Shown: positions 1 to 7,390, counted from the stretch's first letter. The stretch: DNA of 17,601 bases from an uncultured Clostridia bacterium (GCA_947427325.1 CANEHP010000025.1:1-17601); one strand, 5' to 3'. The notes: generated by a model not told the origin, from the letters alone. Made by a program: numbers and translations.

Positions 1-72
1 AAATAGAAAGTACAAAATAAAAAAATAAAACTACAGCAATACGCCTTACATATTTGAAAAGGGAGACTTAAA

Positions 73-846
73 ATGAAATATCAGGATCTAAGAAAAAATG
101 CGGAATCCGTTGCCCATACCGCAAAAATAGAAGTGCTTCAGCTTGAAGGAACAGCCTATAAGCTGTTCGACAAAAGCTTCAGTCCAACTCAGGTATTTTA
201 TGAGGCAATGCTGCAAACCATGGCGGGAGAGGCGGGAATACGAGTTCCCAAAATCTACGGCATAGAGCAGATAGGCGACCGCTTTGCCATTTTATCCGAA
301 TATATAGAGGGAAAAACCGTAGCTCAGCTTATGGAGGAGTATCCTGCCAAAAAGGATTATTATCTGAGTCTTTTGGCGGATACGCAGCTTGACATACATT
401 CCCACACCGTTTCGGATATAAAAAAGCTCAAGCACAAGATAAGCAGGGAAATAAAGTCTCTGACGGTAATTGACGATATAAAAAAATACGAGCTGGAAAC
501 ACGCTTAGAGTCAATGCCCGAGCATAACAAGCTGTGTCATGGAAATTTCGGTCCGGACAATGTGGTTATAGATGAAATGGACGAAGTTATTGTGCTTGAT
601 TGGGTGGCTGCTACAAGAGGAAATGCGTCGGCAGATGTTGCCAAAGCATATTTTAAGCTGGCGTTGATCTCCACCGAATTGGCGGAAAAATATATTACAA
701 TATTTTGCGAAAAGTCGGAAACAGACAGACAATATGTATATGAATGGCTTCCCTTAATGGCGGCCTGCGGACTTTGCGAAAAGAATCCTACCGAAAAGGA
801 AAAGGCTATATTGTATAGCTGGCTTGATGTTGTTGATTACAGCTGA
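73..846 (+). CDS. APH/choline-kinase-fold phosphotransferase-like protein
   Basis: This 257-residue cytoplasmic protein has the layout of the aminoglycoside phosphotransferase/choline kinase superfamily. The N lobe has a beta-strand lysine (Lys30 in AYKLF), a probable helix-C glutamate (Glu44) and a hinge at LSEYIEG (75-80). The C lobe has a Brenner-type block, CHGNFGPDNV (155-164), and a metal-binding LDW (175-177). The catalytic loop normally reads HGD; here the aspartate is Asn158, and the usual HPGN is GPDN, so catalysis is uncertain. The start is supported by GGGAGA about 7 bases upstream of the ATG. The stop codon shares its last base with repeat element A1. No substrate can be named. 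Relatives phosphorylate small alcohols or amines or are uncharacterised, and a drug-resistance role is not implied. The fold assignment is fairly secure; the activity is not. Confidence 0.8.
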   Translation: MKYQDLRKNAESVAHTAKIEVLQLEGTAYKLFDKSFSPTQVFYEAMLQTMAGEAGIRVPKIYGIEQIGDRFAILSEYIEGKTVAQLMEEYPAKKDYYLSLLADTQLDIHSHTVSDIKKLKHKISREIKSLTVIDDIKKYELETRLESMPEHNKLCHGNFGPDNVVIDEMDEVIVLDWVAATRGNASADVAKAYFKLALISTELAEKYITIFCEKSETDRQYVYEWLPLMAACGLCEKNPTEKEKAILYSWLDVVDYS

Positions 847-1007
847 GAGCATGTATTCATAGGTTATTGCACACGTCTTTTCGGCATATTTTGCCGCTGA
901 CTTCGTTAAATTTTCTTGACGGGCGACAGCCCGCCTGCGAAAATTTGCCTTGTCAGCGACAAAATCCGCTCGAAAACCCACGCACAAATCCTATGAATAC
1001 AAGCTCT
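846..1007. repeat. Long-palindrome repeat family A, copy A1
   Basis: This 162-bp imperfect palindrome starts on the last base of the preceding stop codon. Its ends are inverted repeats, AGAGCATGTATTCATAGG and the complement of AGAGCTTGTATTCATAGG. The whole left arm pairs imperfectly with the right. At the apex CGGGC (920-924) pairs with GCCCG (929-933) across a 4-base GACA loop. Copies A2 and A3 have the same architecture but different apical and terminal bases. It may serve as a terminator or RNA-end stabiliser for the upstream gene, or be a MITE-like non-autonomous element; both roles are inference. Confidence 0.8.
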
Positions 1008-1026
1008 GAGGTCGTAATTAACTGTC

Positions 1027-1412
1027 AAAAATTTAAAGTTGAAAGTTGAAAGTTGACAGTTAGCGAATCTTATTGCCTATACGAATATACGAAGCCGCAT
1101 ATCTTTCAAGGAAACGGCTTGAATGTCAGCAGAAAAAATTTCAAATATGTCGGCGAAGCCGACACCGGCTTGTTGAAAAACCTTTGAAACCTGTGTTTTT
1201 TCGACAAGCTGCCGCCGATTTTCGGCAAAGCCGAAAATCAAAAATCGGGCTAAAGCCTCGATTTTAAGGCTATTATCTCAACTCAGGGGAAAACCCTGAT
1301 GGTTTTCCCCCGAACCCCCTTTCATTCCGAAAAAGAAAAGCTAAGACTTTTTCGACACTCTGATGTCGGCGAAGCCGACACCTCAACTGTCAACTGTTAA
1401 CCGTAAATTTTT
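1027..1412. repeat. Repeat family C, copy C1, with terminal inverted repeats
   Basis: The left end (1027-1062) reads AAAAATTTA followed by iterated GTTGAAA and GTTGACAGTT. The right end (about 1383-1412), read on the opposite strand, begins AAAAATTTACGGTTAACAG and continues into GTTGACAGTT. These are terminal inverted repeats of about 30 bases. The interior between 1070 and 1165 aligns with copy C2, sharing CTTAT(T/C)GCCTAT(A/G)CGAAT and GGCTTGAA. Perfect small hairpins GTCGGC-GAA-GCCGAC occur at 1149-1163 and 1365-1379. No transposase is encoded, and short ORFs across it have repeat-derived composition. It lies between the APH-like gene and the convergent DUF1294 gene. Confidence 0.65.
1168..1336. 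repeat. Repeat block B, copy B1 (inside C1)
   Basis: This block aligns with 7219-7346 over most of its length, sharing GAAAAACCTTTGAAA, CCGAAAATCAAAAATCGG, CTCGATTTTAAGGCTAT and CTTTCATTCCGAAAAA. It contains a perfect 10-bp stem with a 3-base loop at 1217-1239 (GATTTTCGGC-AAA-GCCGAAAATC). A second hairpin lies at about 1240-1264 (AAAATCG...CGATTTT enclosing GGC-TAAA-GCC). It sits inside C1 but occurs alone at its other location, so it is treated as a separate module. Confidence 0.65.
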
Positions 1413-1417
1413 CCCGC

Positions 1418-1708
1418 CTATCCCTTAAACGCCCAAATTCTAACCGCCAAAAGCACCAACGCCTGAACAAGAATAATCACGGGAAAGCCCTTTGCAAATT
1501 TGGGCTTTCTTGTTTTATGCCTTATCAGCTGCATAACAAGATACATGGGCAGCGCGCCGCCGCAAACCCCGACCGTTACCAGAACCGCCTCGGGAACACG
1601 GCGTCTTTTAATAACCTTTGCGGCGATCTTATCATAAACGGTAAGTATTGTACCCAAAGCTCCTGCCGCTGCCATAAAGGAAAAAAACAAAATCCACTCT
1701 TTTGTCAT
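1418..1708 (-). CDS. DUF1294 family small membrane protein
   Basis: This hydrophobic protein of 96 residues has the DUF1294 signature: YDKIAAK, then RRVPE, a glycine-rich helix (GVCGGALPM), RHKTRKPKF and a C-terminal hydrophobic helix. Three membrane segments are likely, at about residues 5-23, 38-58 and 73-92. The function of the family is unknown. I chose the ATG at 1708 because AGGG lies 6 bases upstream of it. An in-frame GTG at 1732 would give 104 residues and overlap the upstream stop as GTGA, but it has no visible ribosome site. Either start leaves it directly behind the AI-2E permease gene on the same strand, so the two are very probably co-transcribed. The family call is strong. Confidence 0.85.
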   Translation of the reverse strand: MTKEWILFFSFMAAAGALGTILTVYDKIAAKVIKRRRVPEAVLVTVGVCGGALPMYLVMQLIRHKTRKPKFAKGFPVIILVQALVLLAVRIWAFKG

Positions 1709-1728
1709 AGTCCGCCCTGTCAGCCCGT

Positions 1729-3111
1729 TCACTTGTTTTTTCTGAACAGCTTGCCTAATTTTCGCCTTAAACTGCCGTGCTTGGTTTGTTTTTGCAGCAG
1801 CTCCTGTTCTTTTTTAATCTGAGCGTCCCGATTCATTTCGTAAAGGGTAATCAGCCCTCCCGAGTCTTCGTCAAGATATGCCACCTTTCGGTAAACGTTT
1901 GAGTCGCTTGGCAGTCCCTTTGATTCCAGCCTGTTGCCCACCTTTGCGCGAACGATGGAGTAGATAACCGCAAAGAGAGGAATCCCTATTATAAGTCCCA
2001 TAAATCCGAAAATACTTTGACCTAAAAGCAGGGCGAAGATAATCCAAAAACCGGAAAGTCCCGTGGATTCGCCTAAAACCAGCGGACCTATAACATTTCC
2101 GTCCAGCTGCTGAATTATTATTGTAACAATTATGAAATACAGGCAGTAAAGCGGGTCCTCCAAAAGAATAAGCAGTGCGCAGGGAACAGCGCCTATAATA
2201 GGACCAAACATTGGGATTATGTTAAAAATGCCCACAACCACGCTGCACAATACGGCATAAGGGAAATTAAAGGCAGTCAGCACCACGAAAAATATTCCCA
2301 TTATAATCAAGCTGTCAATGATTTTGCCCGAAAGGAAGCTGCCAAACGTGCGGTGAACCTCTCTCATATTTTTTATAACCGCATTTCCGTAGCGGGGTGA
2401 GGTTACGCTGTAAAGAATTTTTTTAAGCTGTGCGGCAAAAAGCTCCTTGTTGTACAAAAAATATATGGCGATTATTATTCCGAAAAACAAATTCATTATA
2501 ACTTGAACCGCCGCCATCAGTCCGCCGGTAAAGGTGGTGATTATTTCGGACATTTTCGGTACTATGGTGTCGTTCAGCCACTGTGAAAGAGTTACCCAAG
2601 CGTTGTCAAGGGCGCTGTTCAGCCAATCCTGTATATCGGGATAATTTGCAAGCTGTTTATTTATCCACTTGCTTATATCTTCGGCATAACCGGGCATATT
2701 GCCCGCCAGCTTTTGAATTGTGACAATCAGCTGAGGAATGATTATTATGATAATTCCCGTTATTGCCACAAACAGAGTAAGCATCGCCATAGTCACTCCG
2801 AAGGCGCGGGCCTTTTTCTTGGATTTCAGCATTCCCTCGTTGCCATAGCTGTGATCGGGATTATTTTTCACCAAACGCCTATGAGCCAATTTCATATATA
2901 CCGTTTTTTCAAAAAAGCTCTCCACCGGGTTCAGCAGATAAGCGATTGCAAAACCGTAAACCAGCGGCGAAAGCGCTCCCGAAAGCTTAGAAATAAATGA
3001 GCCTACGGGGATATAGCCCGATAACAGTCCCCTGAACACTTCCGCCGCCACAATTACCGCAAAAGCGGTAATGCCCCAATACAAGTACTTTTTATCCCAT
3101 TTGTAACGCAT
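1729..3111 (-). CDS. AI-2E family (PerM/YtvI-like) permease
   Basis: This 460-residue polytopic membrane protein is of the AI-2E transporter family. It has an N-terminal pair of hydrophobic segments (about 11-30 and 45-61), a segment at 107-130, and a long amphipathic extracytoplasmic stretch (about 131-195). A C-terminal membrane block follows, with the family blocks NIIPMFGPIIGAVP (297-310), QQLDGNVIGPLVLGESTGLSG (334-354) and GLIIGIPLFAVIYS (372-385). Members are variously described as exporters of a quorum signal, Na+/H+ antiporters or permeases of unknown cargo, so no substrate is assigned. A charged cytoplasmic tail of about 70 residues (390-460) ends in a Lys/Arg-rich run. The start is supported by AAAGGAG about 5 bases before the ATG. 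It is the first gene of a likely two-gene operon with the DUF1294 protein. I found no convincing promoter upstream. Confidence 0.93.
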   Translation of the reverse strand: MRYKWDKKYLYWGITAFAVIVAAEVFRGLLSGYIPVGSFISKLSGALSPLVYGFAIAYLLNPVESFFEKTVYMKLAHRRLVKNNPDHSYGNEGMLKSKKKARAFGVTMAMLTLFVAITGIIIIIIPQLIVTIQKLAGNMPGYAEDISKWINKQLANYPDIQDWLNSALDNAWVTLSQWLNDTIVPKMSEIITTFTGGLMAAVQVIMNLFFGIIIAIYFLYNKELFAAQLKKILYSVTSPRYGNAVIKNMREVHRTFGSFLSGKIIDSLIIMGIFFVVLTAFNFPYAVLCSVVVGIFNIIPMFGPIIGAVPCALLILLEDPLYCLYFIIVTIIIQQLDGNVIGPLVLGESTGLSGFWIIFALLLGQSIFGFMGLIIGIPLFAVIYSIVRAKVGNRLESKGLPSDSNVYRKVAYLDEDSGGLITLYEMNRDAQIKKEQELLQKQTKHGSLRRKLGKLFRKNK

Positions 3112-3217
3112 AGATGCTCCTTTGTTTTAGTACTAATTCCCCGTTGAAAATAGACAGGGATCGTCTGTTTTCAGTCAGGCGTCAGTATAATTTTTTAAAT
3201 AAATTGCTCGCATAATT

Positions 3218-3282
3218 ATTCCAAATTGAAAGCAGAATTCCAAATTGAAAGAAGGATTTATTCCAAATTGAAAGAAGGATTT
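3218..3282. repeat. Short tandem repeat, 23-bp unit
   Basis: A 23-bp unit beginning ATTCCAAATTGAAAG occurs twice perfectly (3237-3259 and 3260-3282). A third, truncated unit precedes them (3218-3236, diverging after GAAAG). It lies 107 bases upstream of the AI-2E permease start, read on the minus strand. No function is visible. Confidence 0.85.
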
Positions 3283-3414
3283 ATTCCCGACCCTTTGACA
3301 AAATATCGGGTATACGATCTTGAGCTATTTACCTGCTTGCGTTTATCTTTTTATCGTTGGGCAGTATTTTCAAGACTTAAAGCAAAGCAATAAACAATTT
3401 TGAAAAACAATGTA

Positions 3415-3576
3415 AGAACTTGTTCTCATAGAAATTGGCACGCATCTTTTCGGCAAATTTTGCCGATGACTGCGTCAAAATTCCTTGAAATACACGAGTA
3501 TTCCTGCGGAAATTTTCCTTGTCCTCGACAAAATTTGCTCGAAAATCCATGCACCATTCCTATGAGAACAAGTTCT
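3415..3576. repeat. Long-palindrome repeat family A, copy A2
   Basis: This 162-bp imperfect palindrome has perfect 17-bp terminal inverted repeats (AGAACTTGTTCTCATAG). The arms pair with interruptions along their whole length, including shared GCAAATTTTG and CGA/GAC blocks. The apex is AATAC (3489-3493) paired with GTATT (3498-3502) across a 4-base ACGA loop, flanked by an A-C mismatch and then a G-C pair. It is nearly identical to A3, with all differences in the right arm. It sits in the divergent region between the permease and glgA. Confidence 0.85.
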
Positions 3577-3727
3577 AATTCACAATTATATTATATATGC
3601 AATTCGGGGGAATGTCAACAGCAATAATATTTCTTGTAATTTATTTTCATAGGATTTTCGGAATAATGTATGCAGTTATTTCAAGAAAAGCAGTAATATT
3701 GCTGCAAAGCGTAACCAAAAATTCTTC

Positions 3728-3756
3728 TTGTAATTTTTTCAAATATATGATATACT
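3728..3756 (+). promoter_or_regulatory. Sigma-A-like promoter for glgA
   Basis: TTGTAA (3728-3733) and TATACT (3751-3756) are separated by exactly 17 bases and face glgA. A start near 3763 would give a leader of about 150 bases. No operator or riboswitch is recognised. Confidence 0.6.
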
Positions 3757-3850
3757 TATATTAAATAAATTTTTTATTTTTTCGTATAATTCAATGATAT
3801 GCAGCGCATAAATTTGCGAAAAAATACAGAACGCAGGTTTCCCGGGCTTT

Positions 3851-3880
3851 TGACACTCAATGGCACTCAATGGCACTCAA
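3851..3880 (+). repeat. 10-bp tandem repeat in the glgA leader
   Basis: Three consecutive units of TG(A/G)CACTCAA end 35 bases before the glgA start codon, between the promoter and the ribosome site. They would be transcribed in the leader. Slippage here could change leader length, which is inference. Confidence 0.8.
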
Positions 3881-3915
3881 TATTAATAAAATTTCTTAAA
3901 TGAAAGGACAGCGCT

Positions 3916-5355
3916 ATGAAGATCTTATATGCATCCAGCGAGGCTCAACCCTTTGCTGCATCCGGCGGACTTGCCGATGTGGCAGGCTCACTTCCCAAGG
4001 CTTTGGTTGAAGAAGGACAGGAATGTATTGTGGTAATGCCCTATTATGTGAATACCATAAAAGATTACCAAAAGGAGAAGATTGAGTATGTAGACAACTT
4101 TTATGTATCGGTAGGCTGGAGAACTCAATACTGCGGAGTTTTTACCACCGAGCTGAACGGAGTTACCTATTATTTTCTCGATAACGAGTATTATTTTAAG
4201 CGCGACTTCGGTCTTTACAGCTATTATGACGACGGAGAAAGATACGCATTCTTTTCAAGAGCGGTTATGGAGCTTGTGCAAAAGCTCGACCTTCACCCCG
4301 ACATCATTAACGCAAACGATTGGCAGTGCGCTTTGATTCCGGTATATTACAACCTTTATTACCGTAACCAATATAATATGCAAAACATACACACCGTATT
4401 CACTATCCATAATATTCAGTATCAGGGACGCTACGGGCTTGAAACCATGGAGGAAATTTTAGGCATTCCAAAGCACTACACTTCCATTATGGAATATGAT
4501 CACGATGTAAACTTTATGAAGGCGGCTATCGAGGTTTCCGAAAAGGTGACCACAGTTTCTCCCACTTATGCGTCGGAAATAATGGACCCTTGGTTCGCTC
4601 ACGGTCTTGACAGAATTTTAAGAACTAAAGCCTATAAGACCTGCGGATTCCTTAACGGCATTGATCAGGATATGTACAATCCCGAAAAAGATACGGATAT
4701 TCCCGCCAATTTCAGCCTTAGGAACAAAAGCGGCAAAAAAACCTGCAAGGAAAAGCTGCTTAAAGAGGTGGGACTTAACAATGATAACGACGCGCCTGTT
4801 ATTGCTATGGTATCCCGTTTGGTTGAGCACAAGGGCTTTGATTTGGTCAAATATGTTTTTGATAAGATTATTGAATTAAACTGCAAGGTAATTATCTTGG
4901 GTTCGGGAGAACCTCAGTATGAGGATTTCTTCAAGGAAATGCACTATCGTTATCCCGATAAGGTAAGCTTTACCTGCGGATATATTCCCGCTCTCGCAAA
5001 GAAGATTTATGCAGGCGCCGATATGTTCCTTATGCCCAGCAAGAGCGAGCCTTGCGGATTGGCGCAGATGATTTCCCTGAGATACGGCACTATTCCCGTT
5101 GTAAGAGCCACAGGCGGCTTAAAGGATTCTATCCGTGACTATGGAGAGCCTGACGACAGCGGACTTGGCTTTACCTTCCAGACCTATGACGCTTTTGATA
5201 TGCTTGAAGCCGTTCGCAGAGGAACCGAGCTTTATTGGAACGATAAACGCAAGTGGGGCGCTCTTGTTACAAGAGCAATGAAGGCAGATTTCAGCTGGAA
5301 CCGTTCTGCTCAGCTGTATATCGGACTATATAAGGAGCTTTGCGGAGATAAATAA
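3916..5355 (+). CDS. glgA: Glycogen synthase, ADP-glucose type (GT5)
   Basis: This 479-residue cytoplasmic enzyme transfers glucose from ADP-glucose to a growing alpha-1,4-glucan. The GT5 N-terminal domain begins with SGGLADVAGSLPKAL (16-30) and contains NDWQ (134-137) and FTIHNIQYQG (162-171). The GT-B C-terminal domain has SRLVEHKGFDL (300-310, Arg301/Lys306) and SEPCGLAQ (377-384, Glu378), which correspond to E. coli Arg300, Lys305 and Glu377. Length and numbering match the E. coli enzyme closely. The N-terminal KTGGL motif is ASGGL here, so the ADP-glucose-contacting Lys15 is Ala15. AAAGGA about 8 bases upstream supports the start. No glgB, glgC, glgD or glgP lies beside it, so it is an orphan copy in this window, with its own promoter. 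The family call is very secure. Confidence 0.96.
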   Translation: MKILYASSEAQPFAASGGLADVAGSLPKALVEEGQECIVVMPYYVNTIKDYQKEKIEYVDNFYVSVGWRTQYCGVFTTELNGVTYYFLDNEYYFKRDFGLYSYYDDGERYAFFSRAVMELVQKLDLHPDIINANDWQCALIPVYYNLYYRNQYNMQNIHTVFTIHNIQYQGRYGLETMEEILGIPKHYTSIMEYDHDVNFMKAAIEVSEKVTTVSPTYASEIMDPWFAHGLDRILRTKAYKTCGFLNGIDQDMYNPEKDTDIPANFSLRNKSGKKTCKEKLLKEVGLNNDNDAPVIAMVSRLVEHKGFDLVKYVFDKIIELNCKVIILGSGEPQYEDFFKEMHYRYPDKVSFTCGYIPALAKKIYAGADMFLMPSKSEPCGLAQMISLRYGTIPVVRATGGLKDSIRDYGEPDDSGLGFTFQTYDAFDMLEAVRRGTELYWNDKRKWGALVTRAMKADFSWNRSAQLYIGLYKELCGDK

Positions 5356-5368
5356 ATATATCGGCTGT

Positions 5369-5570
5369 AAAAAATTGAAGGTTTACAGCTGACAGTTGTG
5401 GAGCTGCTTCGCCGATTTAAAATATCGTCGGTCGTTCTTATCGCCTATGCGAATGTGGCATTTTTTCAAAGAAAGGGCTTGAAATATCGTCAGAAGAGTA
5501 AAATTTCAAGTCCGCAGTCGAAAGCCGACACCTTAATTGTCAGCTTTCAACTGTTAACAGTCAATTTTTT
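5369..5570. repeat. Repeat family C, copy C2, with terminal inverted repeats
   Basis: The left end reads AAAAAATTGAAGGTTTACAG followed by CTGACAGTTG. The right end, read on the opposite strand, reads AAAAAATTGACTGTTAACAG followed by TTGAAAGCTGACAATT. The interior shares CTTATCGCCTATGCGAAT, GGCTTGAA and GCCGACACC with C1 but lacks block B. It starts 13 bases after the glgA stop codon. Confidence 0.6.
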
Positions 5571-5617
5571 ACTGCCCTTGTTCCGCTTTCAGCGGCTTTT
5601 CGGCTTGCACCGAATGA

Positions 5618-5643
5618 TTTAAAAAGGTTAGCGCCTTTTTAAA
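5618..5643 (+). terminator. Possible weak stem-loop downstream of glgA
   Basis: A perfect 10-bp stem, TTTAAAAAGG paired with CCTTTTTAAA, encloses a 6-base loop (TTAGCG). It is A/T-rich and lacks a long U-tract after the stem, so it is a weak candidate compared with the stem-loop just downstream. Confidence 0.3.
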
Positions 5644-5664
5644 TTTGAATTAACACGGTAAACA

Positions 5665-5703
5665 AATACGCCTCTGAGATTTTTGCAGAGGCGTATTGTT
5701 TTA
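5665..5703 (+). terminator. Intrinsic terminator after glgA
   Basis: A 12-bp perfect stem, AATACGCCTCTG paired with CAGAGGCGTATT, encloses a 9-base loop and is followed by GTTTTA. It lies about 310 bases after the glgA stop and about 110 before the foldase gene, so it insulates the two. The A-rich run on its left side would give a partial U-tract on the other strand, but no minus-strand gene ends here. Confidence 0.8.
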
Positions 5704-5740
5704 CATAAAGCCTCCTGATCTGAAAATCTTGCGATAATTC

Positions 5741-5769
5741 TTGCAAAAATTCATTTTTTATGATACAAT
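5741..5769 (+). promoter_or_regulatory. Sigma-A-like promoter for the foldase lipoprotein gene
   Basis: TTGCAA (5741-5746) and TACAAT (5764-5769) are separated by exactly 17 bases and lie about 45 bases upstream of the start codon. This gives a short leader with an AAAAAGGA ribosome site. Confidence 0.75.
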
Positions 5770-5813
5770 ACCCTATATGTTATAAACCCCATTAAGAAAA
5801 AAGGATATTTAAT

Positions 5814-7058
5814 ATGAACAATACTTTTAAAAAATTATTATCCATATCATTATGCGGCACATTTCTGATATCGGCTGCGGGATGTTCGCAAAGCGAGGAG
5901 GATAAGAACAACAAAAAGGCGGTTGCGTATATTGAAAATGCTCCGGAGGGATATGAAGATCATTTCACTGTTACCTACGGCGAATGGCACAGCGAATATA
6001 TGCTTCGTATGGCCGCAGGAGGGTATTCCGAAACAAGCGACGCAGAAACTGCCGAACAGTACAGAGAACAGATAGTAAAGTATCTTGCACAGGAGAAGAT
6101 CGTGCTTTATCTTGCAAAGGAAATGGGCATTTCCGCCGAATCCTTGACGGAAGAGGAGCTTCAAAAAGCGGAAAAAGCCGCAAACGAGGATATTGAAAAC
6201 TGGTATAAGCAATATGAAGCAAAAGCCATTACCGCTCTCGGCACAGGATACACGGAGGAGCAGCTGAGAAAAAAGGAGGAAGAGCTTTTTAACGCATTTA
6301 TGGACGAAATAGGCTTGAATCCCGATATATTTTATACTTGGGCAGTAAATGAAATTATTCACAACAAATATGTTGAAAAAGCCTCCGAATCAATTACGGA
6401 ACAGCAGATAAACGATTTTGTGCAGGATACCGTAAATACGGCTAAGGACAAGTATGAAAACGATCTTGCCGCATTTGAAGAGAAATACACCGCCTTTTAT
6501 GTTCCGGAAGGCACAAGAAAGGTTCAGCAGATAGCAGTGCTTATTCAAAGTACGACTGCCTCTGAGGTAGCCGCTTATCGTAAGGACGGAGACGACGCAA
6601 AAGCAGACGAAATTTTAAAAGAGGCGCTTGCCAAGGTAAAATTCCGCATTGACGAGGCATATGCAAAGCTGGAAAAGGGAGAGGACTGGACCAAGGTACA
6701 AAAGGAGTACAATGATGAAGCCTCCTCAAACGAGGTCGACTTTACCGTATATCCCAAAAGCACAACCGTTTTGCAGAAAATAACCGACACGGCTATGGGT
6801 ATAAAGGAAAAGGGCGGTTACTCCGAGATCTTTGAAACGGACAAGGGCTATTTCATTCTTTACTATAAAGACGATTTAACTATGGACGACGAAAAAATGA
6901 AGGATCTTGAAAAGCAGGCAGATGAATATTTAAGAGATAAAAAAGCCTACGAGCCTATTTCCGAGTTTACGGATAAATATCCTTACAGCTTTGATTACGA
7001 CCTGCTGGATATTAAGAAGCCCGTCACAACCACCGCTGCCGAGGCTGTTGTCAGTTGA
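5814..7058 (+). CDS. PrsA/SurA-like peptidyl-prolyl isomerase lipoprotein
   Basis: This 414-residue protein would be exported and anchored to the outer face of the membrane. A basic N terminus and hydrophobic segment end in the lipobox ISAAGC (Cys24). Residues 45-230 are helical and charge-rich, like the SurA/PrsA N-terminal chaperone domain. Residues 234-352 resemble a parvulin domain: RKVQQIAVLIQ at its start, a KLEKGEDWTKVQKEYND helix, then GYSEIFETDKGYFILYY as the closing strands. A helical C-terminal tail ends at a short Thr/Ala-rich end. Such proteins fold secreted proteins after Sec export. The usual parvulin catalytic histidine in the first strand (as in RHIL) is not evident (QQIA here), so isomerase activity may be weak and the role chaperone-like. 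AAAAAGGA about 9 bases upstream supports the start. A good promoter and a terminator on each side suggest a single-gene unit. Confidence 0.8.
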   Translation: MNNTFKKLLSISLCGTFLISAAGCSQSEEDKNNKKAVAYIENAPEGYEDHFTVTYGEWHSEYMLRMAAGGYSETSDAETAEQYREQIVKYLAQEKIVLYLAKEMGISAESLTEEELQKAEKAANEDIENWYKQYEAKAITALGTGYTEEQLRKKEEELFNAFMDEIGLNPDIFYTWAVNEIIHNKYVEKASESITEQQINDFVQDTVNTAKDKYENDLAAFEEKYTAFYVPEGTRKVQQIAVLIQSTTASEVAAYRKDGDDAKADEILKEALAKVKFRIDEAYAKLEKGEDWTKVQKEYNDEASSNEVDFTVYPKSTTVLQKITDTAMGIKEKGGYSEIFETDKGYFILYYKDDLTMDDEKMKDLEKQADEYLRDKKAYEPISEFTDKYPYSFDYDLLDIKKPVTTTAAEAVVS

Positions 7059-7170
7059 TTTTATTAAGAACAGGTTTTGAAAACCCGGCGATAGCCGTTA
7101 TTGATAGGGGCAAGGCTTTGAAATTATGAAAAATCCGAAAATTCAACTGTTTTAAAGCGTTATGCTTACT

Positions 7171-7216
7171 ATAAAAACAACAAATCCCCCGCCGCCTTAA
7201 TGGCTGCGGGGGATTT
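7171..7216 (-). terminator. Intrinsic terminator between convergent genes
   Basis: A 15-bp stem with one mismatch (AAATCCCCCGCCGCC at 7182-7196 against GGCTGCGGGGGATTT at 7202-7216) encloses a 5-base loop. On the minus strand it is followed by a T-rich tail (GTTGTTTTTATAG), which suits the end of the DHHW gene. On the plus strand the tail is poor, but the stem could also block transcription from the foldase gene. Confidence 0.75.
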
Positions 7217-7218
7217 CA

Positions 7219-7346
7219 GCTTGTCGAAAAACCTTTGAAAGCTGTGGTTTTTCGGCAAAACCGAAAATCAAAAATCGGACTAAACCCTCGATTTTAAGGC
7301 TATGATCTTAACTTAGGGGAATCCCCTCTTTCATTCCGAAAAAAGG
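7219..7346. repeat. Repeat block B, copy B2 (solo)
   Basis: This is a shorter relative of the block at 1168-1336. It has the same order of shared segments, GAAAAACCTTTGAAA, CCGAAAATCAAAAATCGG, CTCGATTTTAAGGCTAT and CTTTCATTCCGAAAAA. It lacks the left part of the CGGC-AAA-GCCG stem and the GGTTTTCCCCC segment. No family C ends flank it. Confidence 0.65.
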
Positions 7347-7390
7347 TTTGGTCTTTATGACTGTCTGAGGGCTTTGTGCGGATGTTATTT

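Larger units (their letters stand above)
3112..3915. other. Intergenic region between the AI-2E permease gene and glgA
   Basis: This 804-base divergent intergenic region has no credible gene. It holds the 23-bp tandem repeat, palindrome A2, the glgA promoter and a 10-bp tandem repeat. A near-duplicate TTCTTGTAATTT occurs at about 3630 and at the glgA -35 region (about 3724), suggesting local duplication. The rest is AT-rich with no further structure that I can support. Confidence 0.6.
7059..7390. other. Intergenic region between convergent genes
   Basis: This 332-base region between the foldase and DHHW lipoprotein genes holds a terminator stem at 7182-7216 and repeat block B2 (7219-7346). 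A small hairpin, CGGCGATAGCCG, lies at about 7087-7098. No gene is credible here. Confidence 0.6.

Noticed and set aside
1073..1267. A small plus-strand ORF in the repeat tract
   Set aside because: It is built from family C and B repeat sequence and hairpins, with no ribosome site.
3218..3282. CRISPR-like direct repeats
   Set aside because: The 23-bp units are directly contiguous with no spacers, and no cas gene is present.
3400..3627. A 75-codon plus-strand ORF
   Set aside because: It lies almost wholly within palindrome A2; equivalent frames in A1 and A3 are not conserved as protein.
5850..6362. A 170-codon minus-strand ORF
   Set aside because: It is antisense to the foldase lipoprotein, whose frame has a lipobox, ribosome site and promoter.
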